Position numbers and translations under genes: made by a program. DNA of 37,729 nucleotides from a virus, in IMG/VR virus record IMGVR_UViG_3300008267_000140, positions 1 through 37,729 of that record, one strand, 5' to 3'. The notes beneath the pieces were generated by a model. The model searched no databases, was not told the DNA's origin, and saw only the letters and a list, made by a program, of their open reading frames with translations. Shown here piece by piece: positions 8,181 to 15,069 of this stretch. Numbering within the stretch: position 1 is the first letter of the stretch; every line of letters begins with the position of its first letter.

Positions 8181-8687
8181 ATGGCTAGAAAAAAGAGACA
8201 AGAAAATATAGCACAGATCCCGCAAGATTCGCCACCGCCTCCATTATTTACAGGCAAAAAAGAAAGAGATTTTGTAAAACAAATAAATGATGAAATTATT
8301 GAAAGAGTAATTGGTCAAACAATTATATATTATCCAATAAGCGTTGAGCTAACAAACTATCATAAAGTATACGGCGAGGCAATACAAAAGACTTTTTTGT
8401 CTCCAATAAAAGTTAATGCGATGATAGAATGGGAAGGAAGTAAAACAACAGCAGATGAGTTTGGCGTTGATCGTCTTACTTCTATTATTGTAAAATTTCA
8501 TCGTCGTAGATTAGTTGAAGATCAAGATTTATATGTTAGAGAAGGTGATTTTGTTTTGTATGGTGATACATTTTATGAAATAGTTTCTTTAAATGAATCA
8601 AAACGTTTATTTGGTCAAGTTGATCATAAATTTGAAATTACTGCAAAGTGCATAAAGGCAAGAGAAAATATATTTAATGCAAAGTAA
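8181..8687 (+). CDS. Probable neck protein (gp14-like)
   Basis: 168 residues, beginning 4 bases after the preceding stop. After a basic, Pro-rich N-terminus (residues 1-30), the protein has a YYPISVELTNYHKVYGEA segment, then a beta-rich domain (IEWEGSKT, DRLTSIIVKFHRRRLVE, REGDFVLYGDTFYEIVSL). The kVYGEA helix followed by a small beta-barrel, with position between gp13-type and sheath genes, fits the gp14 / head-closure type of connector protein. Its predicted role is joining the filled head to the tail. T4 gp14 is longer (about 256 residues), so this would be a reduced form. Confidence 0.6.
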   Translation: MARKKRQENIAQIPQDSPPPPLFTGKKERDFVKQINDEIIERVIGQTIIYYPISVELTNYHKVYGEAIQKTFLSPIKVNAMIEWEGSKTTADEFGVDRLTSIIVKFHRRRLVEDQDLYVREGDFVLYGDTFYEIVSLNESKRLFGQVDHKFEITAKCIKARENIFNAK

Positions 8688-8710
8688 TTTGACATTTACA
8701 CACTTCATTT

Positions 8711-8727
8711 ACTATTTATAATAAATA
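8711..8727 (+). promoter_or_regulatory. Candidate late promoter before the sheath gene
   Basis: ACTATTTATAATAAATA contains the recurring ACTATTTAT motif and, partly overlapping it, AATAAATA, close to the T4-type late -10 sequence TATAAATA. TATTTAT and ATAAATA are inverted copies around a single A. It lies 44-60 bases before the sheath ATG in an 83-base gap between genes. The site is a better promoter candidate than the other copies because both readings of the motif occur here. Confidence 0.45.
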
Positions 8728-8770
8728 AAAGTAATTAACTTTTTTAGCGTTAGTCAAGGAGACATAAATA

Positions 8771-11545
8771 ATGTCAGTAGAAAAATTTAGATTTGTAAGT
8801 CCTGGTGTTTATGTAAACGAAATAGATAATTCTAGACTACCAAGAGCGCCAGACGAAGTAGGCCCAGTAATTATTGGTAGATCACAACGTGGTCCAATTT
8901 TAAGGCCAGTCAGAGTTGAAAGTTATTCTGACTTCGTTGATGTTTTTGGTGAAACTTCACCTGGCGGTATGGCTGGTGATGTTTGGAGAAATGGAAATAA
9001 AACAGCCCCAACGTATGGTTCATATGCCGCTAGGGCATATTTAAGAAACGCTGGTGCAGTTACTTTCGTTCGTTTAGGTGGATACGAGAATAACAAAAAA
9101 CAAGCTACTGGTGCAGCCGGATGGTCAACTGGAAAAGCTTATGGTTTATTTGTTGTACCTGTCACTGAAACCGCGCTAAATAAATATTCTGATACCGGAG
9201 ATGCCGCTTTAGCTGCTGTTATTTATGCAAGTGGATCAAATTATGGTTTAAAAGGTACAGCATTAACAGCTAGTACCACAATTGAAGGTCTTAATAAATT
9301 TGTTTTATCCAGTGCAGGTGACTTACAATTAGATATTATTGTAAACGGCGCTACCAAGACAGTAAACTTTAATAAAGATTCAAGAAATTATATTAGAAAC
9401 GTTTTAAATACAAATGCAACATTAACTAATAATAAAATTGTTAGCGCACCAGAAGATTACTTTTTAGGAGAGACATTTAGAACATTCGCTAATGACAATG
9501 CCGCTATAACCTCCACAGGTAAATACGCAGCCGTATTAGTTCAATTAACTACAGCTGGTGGTACTAATTTTTCTAATTTTAAAGAAGAAGCAAAAAATTC
9601 AACATCTGGTTGGGTTGTCGCACAACACAAAGGTGCTGCTAGTACATTTCAATGGGCTACAAGCAGCTTAGGTCCAAAAAAATTATTCAGAGTAGTAGGT
9701 CTTTCTGAAGGCGAATGGAACAGCCAAAATATAAAAATTTCTATAGAAGATATTAAACTTCCACCAAATGAATTTATTAAGTATGGATCATTTACACTGT
9801 CAATAAGAAGAATAGATGACGATGACATATCTCCTAAGTATTTAGAAAGATTCACAAATCTTTCATTGGATCGCTTTTCTGATAATTACATTGCAAAAAG
9901 AATAGGCGATAAATATACAGAATGGGATTATGATAATAAATTATTCAATGAATATGGAGAATATAACAATAATTCAAGATTTATAAGAATAGAGATGGAT
10001 GATGACGTTGCTGCTGGTGGTACTGAGAGTGATTTAGTACCATTCGGATTTTGGTTACAAGATACATTTGCACCAGAGCTTTCTGCTGGATCTGGATCTT
10101 CTCATATGTTCCCTACTCCATCTTATATTAATAGTGGTTTATCTGGAACTATTGTTGCACAAGGTGATATAACTGCTTCGTTTAAACTACCAGAAATTCC
10201 TTTATTAGATTCATCAAATAACAGCGTAGCTTCGTCACTTACATCTGTTTATTTTGGATTAAAAACAACAGTTGGCGCAACTAAAAAATATAATGAAGAT
10301 ATAGTAGATTTAGTTAGATCAAGACCAAAAGGTTTTGAAACAGATCCTAAAAAAGTTTCTTATAAACTATTCACACTAGATGAAGTTTCTGGTACTATAT
10401 CAAGTGGTGTATTAGATAGATCCGCTGAAGTAAAGTGGGTTTCTGGCTCAAGAAAAGCAGTAGCAGCTTCTGCCTCTTTGACAGCTAATGGATATGTAGA
10501 TCAATTACTTAAATATTGTAATAGATTTACCATGCCATTATTTGGTGGTTCTGACGGCGTTGATATTACCGAAAAAGATCCATTTAATAAAAGAGTACTA
10601 AATTCAAAAGACGAGTTCACAAGCTATGCTTACAATAGCGTAAAAGTTGCAATCGATTCAGTTGCGGATGCCGAAGTGGTTGAATGTAACTTAATGGCAA
10701 TTCCAGGCATTGATAATAGTTCCCTAACTGATTATTTGATTGATAGATGTGAAGCTAGAGGAGATGCTTTAGCTGTAATAGATCTTGATGGAGATTACAC
10801 CCCAGAAGAAGGAAAAGAAGATTCTTCAAAGACAATCAAAGATCGTAAGCCAGATGTTGATAGTACAATCACAAAACTAAAGGCTCGTTCATTAAATTCA
10901 TCATATGGATGTGCATTTTTCCCTTGGGTGCTAATTAGAGATACTACTAACAATAATACTGTTTGGGTTCCACCATCTGTTGCAGCATTAGGAACTTTTG
11001 CTAGTTCACAAGTTAGAACAGAACTATGGTTTGCTCCAGCAGGATTTAATAGAGGTGGTTTAAGTGATGGTGCAGCTGGTATACCAGTAATTCAAACAGC
11101 TCTAAGATTAACTTCAAGAAATAGAGACGATTTGTATGAAAATAACATCAATCCTATAGCTACTTTTCCAAATGAAGGAATAGTTATATTTGGTCAAAAA
11201 ACTCTTCAAGTAACTCCAAGCGCCCTTGATCGTATAAATGTTCGTCGTTTAATGATTTATCTTAAAAAAGAAGTAAGTAGAATGGCAAGAGTTGTTCTAT
11301 TTGATCCAAACTTAGAAATAACTTGGAGAAGATTTACTAATATGGTAAATCCTTTCTTAAATGATGTTAAAACAAGATTTGGATTATCTGATTTTAGAGT
11401 TGTCTTAGATTCAACTACAACAACACCAGATTTAGTAGATAGAAATATTGTTTATGCAAAAATATTATTAAAGCCAACACGCGCTATAGAATTTATTGCA
11501 CTAGACTTTGTAATTGCACCTACCGGCGCTTCATTTGATGATTAA
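8771..11545 (+). CDS. Contractile tail sheath protein (gp18-like)
   Basis: 924 residues, longer than T4 gp18 (659). The N-terminus has the sheath signature FVSPGVYVNEIDNS and PVIIGRSQRGP. The conserved C-terminal sheath domain spans about residues 790-924, with INVRRLMIYLKKEVSRMAR, FEPN-like FDPNLEITWRRF, and the tail YAKILLKPTRAIEFIALDF, which forms the interlocking strands of the sheath mesh. The extra length lies in the middle (about residues 100-650), rich in Ser, Thr, Asn and Gly, and probably forms outward-facing domains. CAAGGAGACA precedes the start. It is followed by the tube gene, as in T4 (18-19). Confidence 0.95.
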   Translation: MSVEKFRFVSPGVYVNEIDNSRLPRAPDEVGPVIIGRSQRGPILRPVRVESYSDFVDVFGETSPGGMAGDVWRNGNKTAPTYGSYAARAYLRNAGAVTFVRLGGYENNKKQATGAAGWSTGKAYGLFVVPVTETALNKYSDTGDAALAAVIYASGSNYGLKGTALTASTTIEGLNKFVLSSAGDLQLDIIVNGATKTVNFNKDSRNYIRNVLNTNATLTNNKIVSAPEDYFLGETFRTFANDNAAITSTGKYAAVLVQLTTAGGTNFSNFKEEAKNSTSGWVVAQHKGAASTFQWATSSLGPKKLFRVVGLSEGEWNSQNIKISIEDIKLPPNEFIKYGSFTLSIRRIDDDDISPKYLERFTNLSLDRFSDNYIAKRIGDKYTEWDYDNKLFNEYGEYNNNSRFIRIEMDDDVAAGGTESDLVPFGFWLQDTFAPELSAGSGSSHMFPTPSYINSGLSGTIVAQGDITASFKLPEIPLLDSSNNSVASSLTSVYFGLKTTVGATKKYNEDIVDLVRSRPKGFETDPKKVSYKLFTLDEVSGTISSGVLDRSAEVKWVSGSRKAVAASASLTANGYVDQLLKYCNRFTMPLFGGSDGVDITEKDPFNKRVLNSKDEFTSYAYNSVKVAIDSVADAEVVECNLMAIPGIDNSSLTDYLIDRCEARGDALAVIDLDGDYTPEEGKEDSSKTIKDRKPDVDSTITKLKARSLNSSYGCAFFPWVLIRDTTNNNTVWVPPSVAALGTFASSQVRTELWFAPAGFNRGGLSDGAAGIPVIQTALRLTSRNRDDLYENNINPIATFPNEGIVIFGQKTLQVTPSALDRINVRRLMIYLKKEVSRMARVVLFDPNLEITWRRFTNMVNPFLNDVKTRFGLSDFRVVLDSTTTTPDLVDRNIVYAKILLKPTRAIEFIALDFVIAPTGASFDD

Positions 11546-11571
11546 TATAACTTTTTTAGGAGAATAAAAAT

Positions 11572-12093
11572 ATGAGTTTTTGGAATACAAATGCAATGGA
11601 GCCTTTAAGGCAGTTCAGATGGTATTTTTTGTTTGGAAATCCGAGTTTAGATAATATACAATATGCATTAAAAAAATGCGATAAGCCAAAAATGAAAGTA
11701 AACAGCATTCAGCACAAATACATGAATCATTTTTATAATTTTCCAGGTCGCGTTGAATGGGAAGACATCAATGTTACTTTTGCTGGTGTTACTGATCCAA
11801 ATGCAGCTAGCATTTTATTTGATGTTTTAAAAAATTCTGGTTATGAGTATCCTGCGAGTCCAACTAATCGAAAAACACTATCAAAAAGTGGATTTGTCTC
11901 AAATCTATCTAGTGACGGTGTAATTATATATCAAGTTGATCCAGCTGGCACAGTTGTTGATGGTTGGAAATTAATAAATCCATTCTTTACCTCAGTTCAA
12001 TTTGGCACTCTTGACTATAGCTCAGAAGAAATCGTAGAAGTTACATGTGTATTAAAGTATGATGCTGCTGAGTATAAGGCTAGTACTTTTTAA
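11572..12093 (+). CDS. Tail tube protein (gp19-like)
   Basis: 173 residues, close to T4 gp19 (163). It begins MSFWNTNAMEPLRQFRW, with the EPLRQ-x-RW N-terminal pattern of T4-like tube proteins, and ends with beta strands including EIVEVTCVLKYDAAEY. The protein forms stacked hexameric rings inside the sheath. AGGAGA lies upstream of the ATG in the 26-base gap after the sheath gene. Its close N-terminal resemblance to the following gene shows that the two are paralogues. Confidence 0.9.
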   Translation: MSFWNTNAMEPLRQFRWYFLFGNPSLDNIQYALKKCDKPKMKVNSIQHKYMNHFYNFPGRVEWEDINVTFAGVTDPNAASILFDVLKNSGYEYPASPTNRKTLSKSGFVSNLSSDGVIIYQVDPAGTVVDGWKLINPFFTSVQFGTLDYSSEEIVEVTCVLKYDAAEYKASTF

Positions 12094-12112
12094 TTAATAT
12101 TAATCAATAGAA

Positions 12113-12183
12113 GGATGAACCATCGATGACATTTTGGAAAGATTCAAAATCAGAACCTTTACGTCAAAATCGATGGTTCATCC
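12113..12183 (+). promoter_or_regulatory. 15-bp inverted repeat covering start of tube paralogue
   Basis: GGATGAACCATCGAT (12113-12127) is perfectly complementary to ATCGATGGTTCATCC (12169-12183). The left arm includes part of the AAGGA ribosome-binding site and the first two bases of the ATG at 12126. The right arm lies in codons 15-20. In mRNA this could form a 15-bp stem with a 41-base loop that blocks initiation. The complementarity is seen directly; a translational role is inferred. Confidence 0.7.
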
Positions 12184-13922
12184 GTTTTAATGGTGAACAG
12201 CAGTTTCAATATTCTTTAAAAGAAGTACAAAAGCCAGAATATTCAATTTCCTTCACCGAACACAGACTATTAACTCAAACATTTAAACTTCCTGGTTTAT
12301 TGAAATGGAAGCCTATAACAATAAAATTAGTTTCTAATGTAGGTGAAAAAAGAACAACAGATTTTGCATTAGAAACTATACTTAGGCAATTTGGGTATCA
12401 TTCACCAAAGGATTTTTCTTTAGGCGACGCGTCCGAACAAACTGAAACTGAAACTGTCTTTACGAAAGAGCAATTTGATAAACAAAGACAAGCTTTAGGC
12501 AACAAAGGTAGCGCTTTAGCAAATCCAACAATATCTTATACTTATACTAAAAAATCTCTTGAGAAAGAAGAAAATGGATTACATCAACAACTGACAACAA
12601 TTAATAAAGGCGCTGAATTTAGACAAGATGGTGATGATTCATACCATGATTTTAATAAGATAGAAATTGTTGAAATAAATCCGAACGGTGATGAAATTCA
12701 ACAATGGACTCTTCATAATTGTTTTTTTAGTTCCGTTAAATACGGTTCTTTAAGCTACGACAATGACAATTTTGTAGAAACTTTAATTACAATAGAATAT
12801 GATTTTGCAACTCAAAAAGATATTCTATATGAGGAACAGGCGAAGCAGATTGCAAGAAGATCAAAACAACAAGAAATTGATAAAAAAATACAAGAAGAAA
12901 AAACAAAATTTGATGAAAAATATCAAAAATTATTAAATGAGAAAAAAGCAGAGGAAGCAGCTGCCGCCAAAAAAGCAGAAGAAGAAAAAGAAGTCGATAA
13001 ACAAAAAGCTGAGAGAACTGCCGCAGATGAAGCAGTTAAAAGAGAAGAACGGGAATTAGCAGCTATCAAGGAAGAAGAAGCAAATAAAGCAGATAGATTA
13101 GCGCGCTTAACAGCAGAAAAAGATGAATTAGATAAATTAAAAAAAGATGGAAGCGATGCACAGAAAGCTGTTGCTGAAGAAAGATTAAAAGAACTAGAAA
13201 GATTAAAAAATGAACAAAATAGTTCTAAAGATAGAATTAAAGATGCTGAAAGAGAGTTGTTAGAGGCTAAAGAGCGTCAACAGAATGAAGCTAGAGATGT
13301 AGCAAAAGCTGAAAGAGAATTAGCACAAAAAAGAGCAGAAGAAGCTGAAAAAGCAAGACAAGAAGCTGAAAAAGCAGCAGCAAAAGCAAGAAAAGAAGAA
13401 GAAAAAAGGGTTGCAAGAGAAAAGCTTGAGGCCGATATAGCTAAAAAATCTGGTGAGACATCTGATCAGAAAACTAGTAGAGAAACAAGAGAAAGAGAGG
13501 CTAGACAAGAAGCTGAAAAAGAAGGTACACTCCTTAGAATTGCTGGAGAAGAAAGACAAAAAGCAGCATCAGAAAGTTCTAATGCTGCACAAGAAGCAAA
13601 AAGAGAAACAGCAAGAAAAAATAGGGATGAAGCAAGAAGGAGAGTTGAAGAAGCTAGAGCGACTGCAGCTAAGGCAGAAGTGGATAAATACCAAGCTGAG
13701 AGTGTGCAGAGAGAAAAAACAAGAGAGGCACAGGAATTTGAACGTCAAGTAGCTAGAGAAACCGATGAAGCTAAAAGGAGAGACTTAAATAAGAAAAAAA
13801 CAGAAGCACAAGCAGCAGCAGCAGCCGCAAGAGAACGTGCCAACCAAGCTATAGATGCGGAAAGAAAAGCTCAATCAGATAAAGCAGCTGCTGAAGCAAC
13901 GCTGGCTCAATTGCCTAAATAA
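12126..13922 (+). CDS. Tube-like protein with long TolA-like coiled-coil tail
   Basis: 598 residues in two parts. Residues 1 to about 230 resemble the preceding tube protein (MTFWKDSKSEPLRQNRW against MSFWNTNAMEPLRQFRW, and a C-terminal E-T-L-I-T-I-E-Y-D strand). This domain has an insertion at about residues 95-165. Residues about 235-598 are almost entirely Ala, Glu, Lys, Arg and Gln with few hydrophobics, a long single helix or coiled coil like that of TolA. T4 gp19 has no such extension. The start is certain from the N-terminal match. The ribosome-binding site and start can be hidden in a 15-bp stem, suggesting low or timed synthesis. It may be a minor tube, tube-terminator or tail-tip component, or a whisker-like appendage. 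The role is unproven. Confidence 0.8.
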   Translation: MTFWKDSKSEPLRQNRWFIRFNGEQQFQYSLKEVQKPEYSISFTEHRLLTQTFKLPGLLKWKPITIKLVSNVGEKRTTDFALETILRQFGYHSPKDFSLGDASEQTETETVFTKEQFDKQRQALGNKGSALANPTISYTYTKKSLEKEENGLHQQLTTINKGAEFRQDGDDSYHDFNKIEIVEINPNGDEIQQWTLHNCFFSSVKYGSLSYDNDNFVETLITIEYDFATQKDILYEEQAKQIARRSKQQEIDKKIQEEKTKFDEKYQKLLNEKKAEEAAAAKKAEEEKEVDKQKAERTAADEAVKREERELAAIKEEEANKADRLARLTAEKDELDKLKKDGSDAQKAVAEERLKELERLKNEQNSSKDRIKDAERELLEAKERQQNEARDVAKAERELAQKRAEEAEKARQEAEKAAAKARKEEEKRVAREKLEADIAKKSGETSDQKTSRETREREARQEAEKEGTLLRIAGEERQKAASESSNAAQEAKRETARKNRDEARRRVEEARATAAKAEVDKYQAESVQREKTREAQEFERQVARETDEAKRRDLNKKKTEAQAAAAAARERANQAIDAERKAQSDKAAAEATLAQLPK

Positions 13923-13966
13923 TTATAACCTAAACTAAAATAACTAAATAAGAAAGAAGGTTAAAA

Positions 13967-14815
13967 ATGAGAAATAATGAAGAAAGACTTGGTGGTAAAA
14001 TTCAAAAAGACGACTCACTACCACCAATTACACAAAATGTAGACAGAGGATTAAATTTAAACTTTGTAGTACCTACAGAGTTTGTTGAATTACCATCCAG
14101 AGGTAGATTCTATAGCTCTGATCATCCATTAAGAAATAAAACAACCATAGAAATAAAACAAATGACTGCAAAAGAAGAAGATCTTTTAACTTCAAAAAGT
14201 CTTTTAAAAAAAGGCATTGCACTAGATAAAGTTATTGAATCACTGGTTGTAGATAAATCTATAGAAGTAGATAGTTTAACTGCTGAAGATCGTAGTGCTA
14301 TTGTTGTAGCTGCTAGAATCTCTGGATATGGCCCTGAGTATGTTACATCAATTACTTGTCCGTCATGTGAGACAAAAGTTAAATATTCTTTTGATTTAAA
14401 TACAAAATTACCAAAAGACGACGACGAACCAGAATTTGATCCACCAGTTGATGATAATGGATATTTTGAAATTGAATTACCTATAACTAAATGGATTGTA
14501 AAATGTAGAGCATTAGATGGAAGGGACGAAAAGACCCTTCTGAGAATAAATGAAATTAAAAAGAAATCTTTAAATGACTCCATTTTAATGAGCCAATTAA
14601 AATTAATGATAGTTTCTGTACAAGATTTGTTTGACGATGAAACAATAAGTTTGGCATTAGAAAAAATGCCAGCTGGTGATTCCAGATATTTGCGTAAAAT
14701 GTATCAAGCAATTGTTAGATCAGTTGATATGAGACAAAACTTTGTTTGTGAGAAATGTGAGTATGAAACGGACCTGGAGGTTCCGTTGAATGCCGACTTT
14801 TTTTGGATTAAGTGA
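13967..14815 (+). CDS. gp26-like baseplate hub / tail assembly chaperone
   Basis: 282 residues. It shows the T4 baseplate gp26 family plan: an N-terminal VPTEFVELPSRGRFY segment, an EIKQMTAKEEDLLTS helix, and two Cys pairs (C131-x-x-C134 and C261-x-x-C264) that could bind zinc. GAAGG precedes the start. It sits just before a gp51-like ORF and the tape measure, the position of tail assembly chaperones in many tailed phages. Its last 26 bases overlap the next ORF at a run of seven T. In T4, gp26 and gp51 are needed for hub assembly and are not abundant virion parts. Confidence 0.8.
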   Translation: MRNNEERLGGKIQKDDSLPPITQNVDRGLNLNFVVPTEFVELPSRGRFYSSDHPLRNKTTIEIKQMTAKEEDLLTSKSLLKKGIALDKVIESLVVDKSIEVDSLTAEDRSAIVVAARISGYGPEYVTSITCPSCETKVKYSFDLNTKLPKDDDEPEFDPPVDDNGYFEIELPITKWIVKCRALDGRDEKTLLRINEIKKKSLNDSILMSQLKLMIVSVQDLFDDETISLALEKMPAGDSRYLRKMYQAIVRSVDMRQNFVCEKCEYETDLEVPLNADFFWIK

Positions 14816-14987
14816 CGAATATCAGTTAAATGTCTATGAGCAGTTTTTTTATCTAAAATATTACGGTGGGTTTTCTTTATTTGAAAGTTATAATTTACCA
14901 GTTCAATTAAGAAAGTGGTTTATAGAAAAACTTATAAATCACATGAAAGAAGAAAACGAACAAATAAAAAAATCTTCAAAGTCTTAG
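14790..14987 (+). CDS. gp51-like hub assembly chaperone, overlapping gp26 end
   Basis: 65 residues with own ATG at 14790 and GGAGG at 14776-14780. It is a small helical protein with aromatic residues (YEQFFYLKYYGGFSLFESYNLP, then RKWFIEKL), the pattern of T4-like gp51. It overlaps the preceding gene in another frame. It may be made separately, from its own start, or as an extension of the gp26-like protein through a shift at the T run (14798-14804). A terminator follows, and then the tape measure gene. The name is based on position and on the YG...LP...RW pattern. Confidence 0.7.
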   Translation: MPTFFGLSDEYQLNVYEQFFYLKYYGGFSLFESYNLPVQLRKWFIEKLINHMKEENEQIKKSSKS

Positions 14988-14990
14988 TGA

Positions 14991-15022
14991 AAAGCAGGGA
15001 TTGTTTATCCCTGCTTTTTTTT
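14991..15022 (+). terminator. Rho-independent terminator before the tape measure gene
   Basis: AAAGCAGGGAT (14991-15001) and ATCCCTGCTTT (15007-15017) form a perfect 11-bp stem with a 5-base loop, followed by T residues. It ends the sheath-tube-chaperone transcript. Confidence 0.95.
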
Positions 15023-15029
15023 ATTTATA

Positions 15030-15039
15030 TCTATTTATT
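15030..15039 (+). promoter_or_regulatory. Candidate late promoter motif before the tape measure
   Basis: TCTATTTATT lies about 31-40 bases before the ATG at 15070 and just after a terminator. It differs from the recurring ACTATTTAT motif in one base. A second partial copy (GTATTTATT) lies at about 15045. Confidence 0.35.
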
Positions 15040-15069
15040 AAGAAGTATTTATTTTAGGAAAAAATTTAA

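Noticed and set aside
13320-13559. Ser/Phe/Cys-rich antisense frame opposite the coiled-coil tube paralogue
   Set aside because: This is the expected mirror of Lys/Glu-rich codons. The other minus-strand frames in the window are shadows of the same type, with no promoter or ribosome-site support.
13926-13963. TAACCT...AGGTTA pairing over the gp26-like ribosome site
   Set aside because: Only 6 bp with a 26-base AT-rich loop, so it is weak and likely chance, unlike the 15-bp stem at 12113.
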